From JBDZUZ01 sp040255445 (GTDB taxonomy: Bacteria > Planctomycetota > Phycisphaerae > Phycisphaerales > UBA1924): a stretch of DNA of 33,400 bases. Below are positions 32,628-33,400 of this stretch, in pieces. The stretch is taken from NCBI GenBank assembly GCA_040255445.1, contig JBDZUZ010000019.1, positions 1 through 33,400 on the forward strand, read 5' to 3'. A model generated the notes under the pieces. The model searched no databases. It saw nothing but the letters and a program-made list of their open reading frames with translations, and was not told where the DNA came from. The first letter of the stretch is position 1. Every line of letters begins with the position of its first letter. A program made the position numbers and the translations under genes.

Positions 32628-33190
32628 ACCGGCTTGGAGTCGCCATCCTCGCGTGGGTGATGTTCGGCCTCGAACGCGGCTTCCGTGATGCGCTCGAACT
32701 GGGTGACACGGGAATCGTGCCCAGCTTCGTCTTCGTGTTGGTGACGTTCATCGGGATTTCGGCGCCCCCGCTGGCGGCGCTCTGGACCGCGCTGGTGCTG
32801 GGCGTGGTGATGGACCTGACCTCGATCATCGCTGTCGAGGGTGTGGGCTCGGCCGCGGCGGTGCTGGGGCCGCACGCGCTGGGCTATGTGCTCGCCGTGC
32901 AACTGATGCTCACGCTCCGCGGCATCATGATCCGCCGCAACCCGCTGACGATGGGGTTCCTCGCGCTCTGCGGCTCCGCGGTGGCGCAGACGGTGCTGGT
33001 GGCGATCTTCAGCATCCGCTCGGCGCTGGGGGATCCGATCGTCTGGCAGCCGGCCGATGAACTCGTGCTCCGGCTGGCCAGCGGCGTGTACACGGGCGTG
33101 ATCGCCGTGGGGCTCGCCGTGCTGATGTTGCCGCTGGCGGGGATGCTCGGCCTGAGCACGCAGTCGCCCGGGCGCTTCGGGCCGCGGTGA
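32624..33190 (+). CDS. mreD: Rod shape-determining protein MreD
   Basis: The 188-residue product is a polytopic membrane protein with about five or six helices (about 5-20, 27-47, 50-68, 80-100, 110-130, 150-175), fitting MreD, the membrane partner of MreC. MreD sequences are poorly conserved, so size, topology and position after mreC carry the call. ATG 32624 is fixed by a consensus AGGAGG at 32611-32616 inside the mreC end and the ATGA overlap. No pbp2 or rodA gene follows; the next gene is on the other strand, 36 nt after the stop. Confidence 0.82.
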   Translation: MNRLGVAILAWVMFGLERGFRDALELGDTGIVPSFVFVLVTFIGISAPPLAALWTALVLGVVMDLTSIIAVEGVGSAAAVLGPHALGYVLAVQLMLTLRGIMIRRNPLTMGFLALCGSAVAQTVLVAIFSIRSALGDPIVWQPADELVLRLASGVYTGVIAVGLAVLMLPLAGMLGLSTQSPGRFGPR

Positions 33191-33226
33191 GATCCCCGGC
33201 GGGCCGCGGCCGCGCTCCAGAAAGAC

Positions 33227-33400
33227 TCACATCGCCAGGAGTTGCTCGGCGCTGAGCACCGCGGTGCTCTCGACGACCGTGTCGGCCTCGCTCAACTGCG
33301 CCTTGGGGAATGTGTGCTCGACGCCGACGACCAAATAGCCCGCCGCCTTGGCGGCGGTGATCCCGGTGGGCGTGTCCTCGATCGCGATGCATGCTGCCGG
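33227..33400 (-). CDS. HAD superfamily hydrolase (phosphoglucomutase-like), C-terminal part only
   Basis: The last 57 residues of a leftward gene are inside the window. They read CIAIEDTPTGITAAKAAGY followed by a hydrophobic VVGV and a short helical end. The EDTPTGI segment with the following Ala/Lys/Gly helix is the motif IV region of HAD phosphatases of the beta-phosphoglucomutase/CbbY type. Substrate and N-terminal cap cannot be seen. It converges on mreD with 36 nt between the stops and no clear terminator. Confidence 0.85.
   Translation of the reverse strand, partial: PAACIAIEDTPTGITAAKAAGYLVVGVEHTFPKAQLSEADTVVESTAVLSAEQLLAM

Overview
The window is about 33 kb of very GC-rich bacterial DNA with dense, mostly overlap-free genes and strong G/C preference at third codon positions. 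Gene content points to a planctomycete, most likely class Phycisphaerae: an ECF-type sigma factor next to a membrane Ser/Thr kinase, a very large von Willebrand/low-complexity membrane protein pair, a DUF1844 protein, an mreBCD cluster and many proline/alanine-rich extensions. This assignment is an inference from family content; no rRNA or other phylogenetic marker was available to settle it. I saw no tRNA, rRNA, CRISPR array or intact transposase.

Layout. 0.2-3.4 kb: HIT-family hydrolase (+), nadC-birA (-), fabI (+). 3.4-8.2 kb: an accessory zone with a 94-aa acidic protein (+), an ankyrin protein, an unknown protein with an HTH-like stretch, a small membrane protein and a 517-aa protein with a histone-H1-like tail (all -), separated by repeated hairpin elements. 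8.2-12.9 kb: a leftward DUF1844-sdhC-sdhA-sdhB block closed by a clear intrinsic terminator. 13.1-15.3 kb: a rotamase-like exported protein and a YraN/UPF0102 protein (+). 15.2-17 kb: a hybrid-free sensor histidine kinase (-). 17.1-18.9 kb: miaB (+). 18.9-24.7 kb: two large leftward membrane proteins, one with two VWA domains and one dominated by a Gln/Pro/Gly-rich tract. 24.7-25.7 kb: trpD (+). 25.7-29.1 kb: sigma factor followed by a transmembrane Ser/Thr kinase (-). 29.3-30.2 kb: a coiled-coil membrane-anchored protein (+) with a strong terminator. 30.7-33.2 kb: mreB-mreC-mreD (+). 33.2 kb to the edge: the C-terminal end of a HAD phosphatase (-).

The main unusual signal is in 3.57-8.15 kb. 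Five consecutive genes, on both strands, each carry the same 19-nt hairpin (element B, two 8-nt arms around a 3-nt loop) 13-31 nt beyond the stop codon, always with the same polarity relative to the gene. Behind three of the leftward genes a second hairpin (element A, 9-nt arms and a 6-nt loop) follows at an almost constant 42-43 nt, although the spacer itself has diverged. The B stem shows paired changes (G-C, A-T and T-A at the same position). This looks like a 3'-end module, either an RNA element or a mobile palindromic repeat that targets gene ends. The hit and fabI genes just upstream also end in short tandem arrays (8-nt and 7-nt units) at or just after their stop codons.

Functionally the rest is core physiology (respiration, NAD, biotin, fatty acid, tryptophan, tRNA modification, cell shape) mixed with envelope signalling. 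The sigma factor-kinase pair and the divergent coiled-coil gene may form one regulatory unit.
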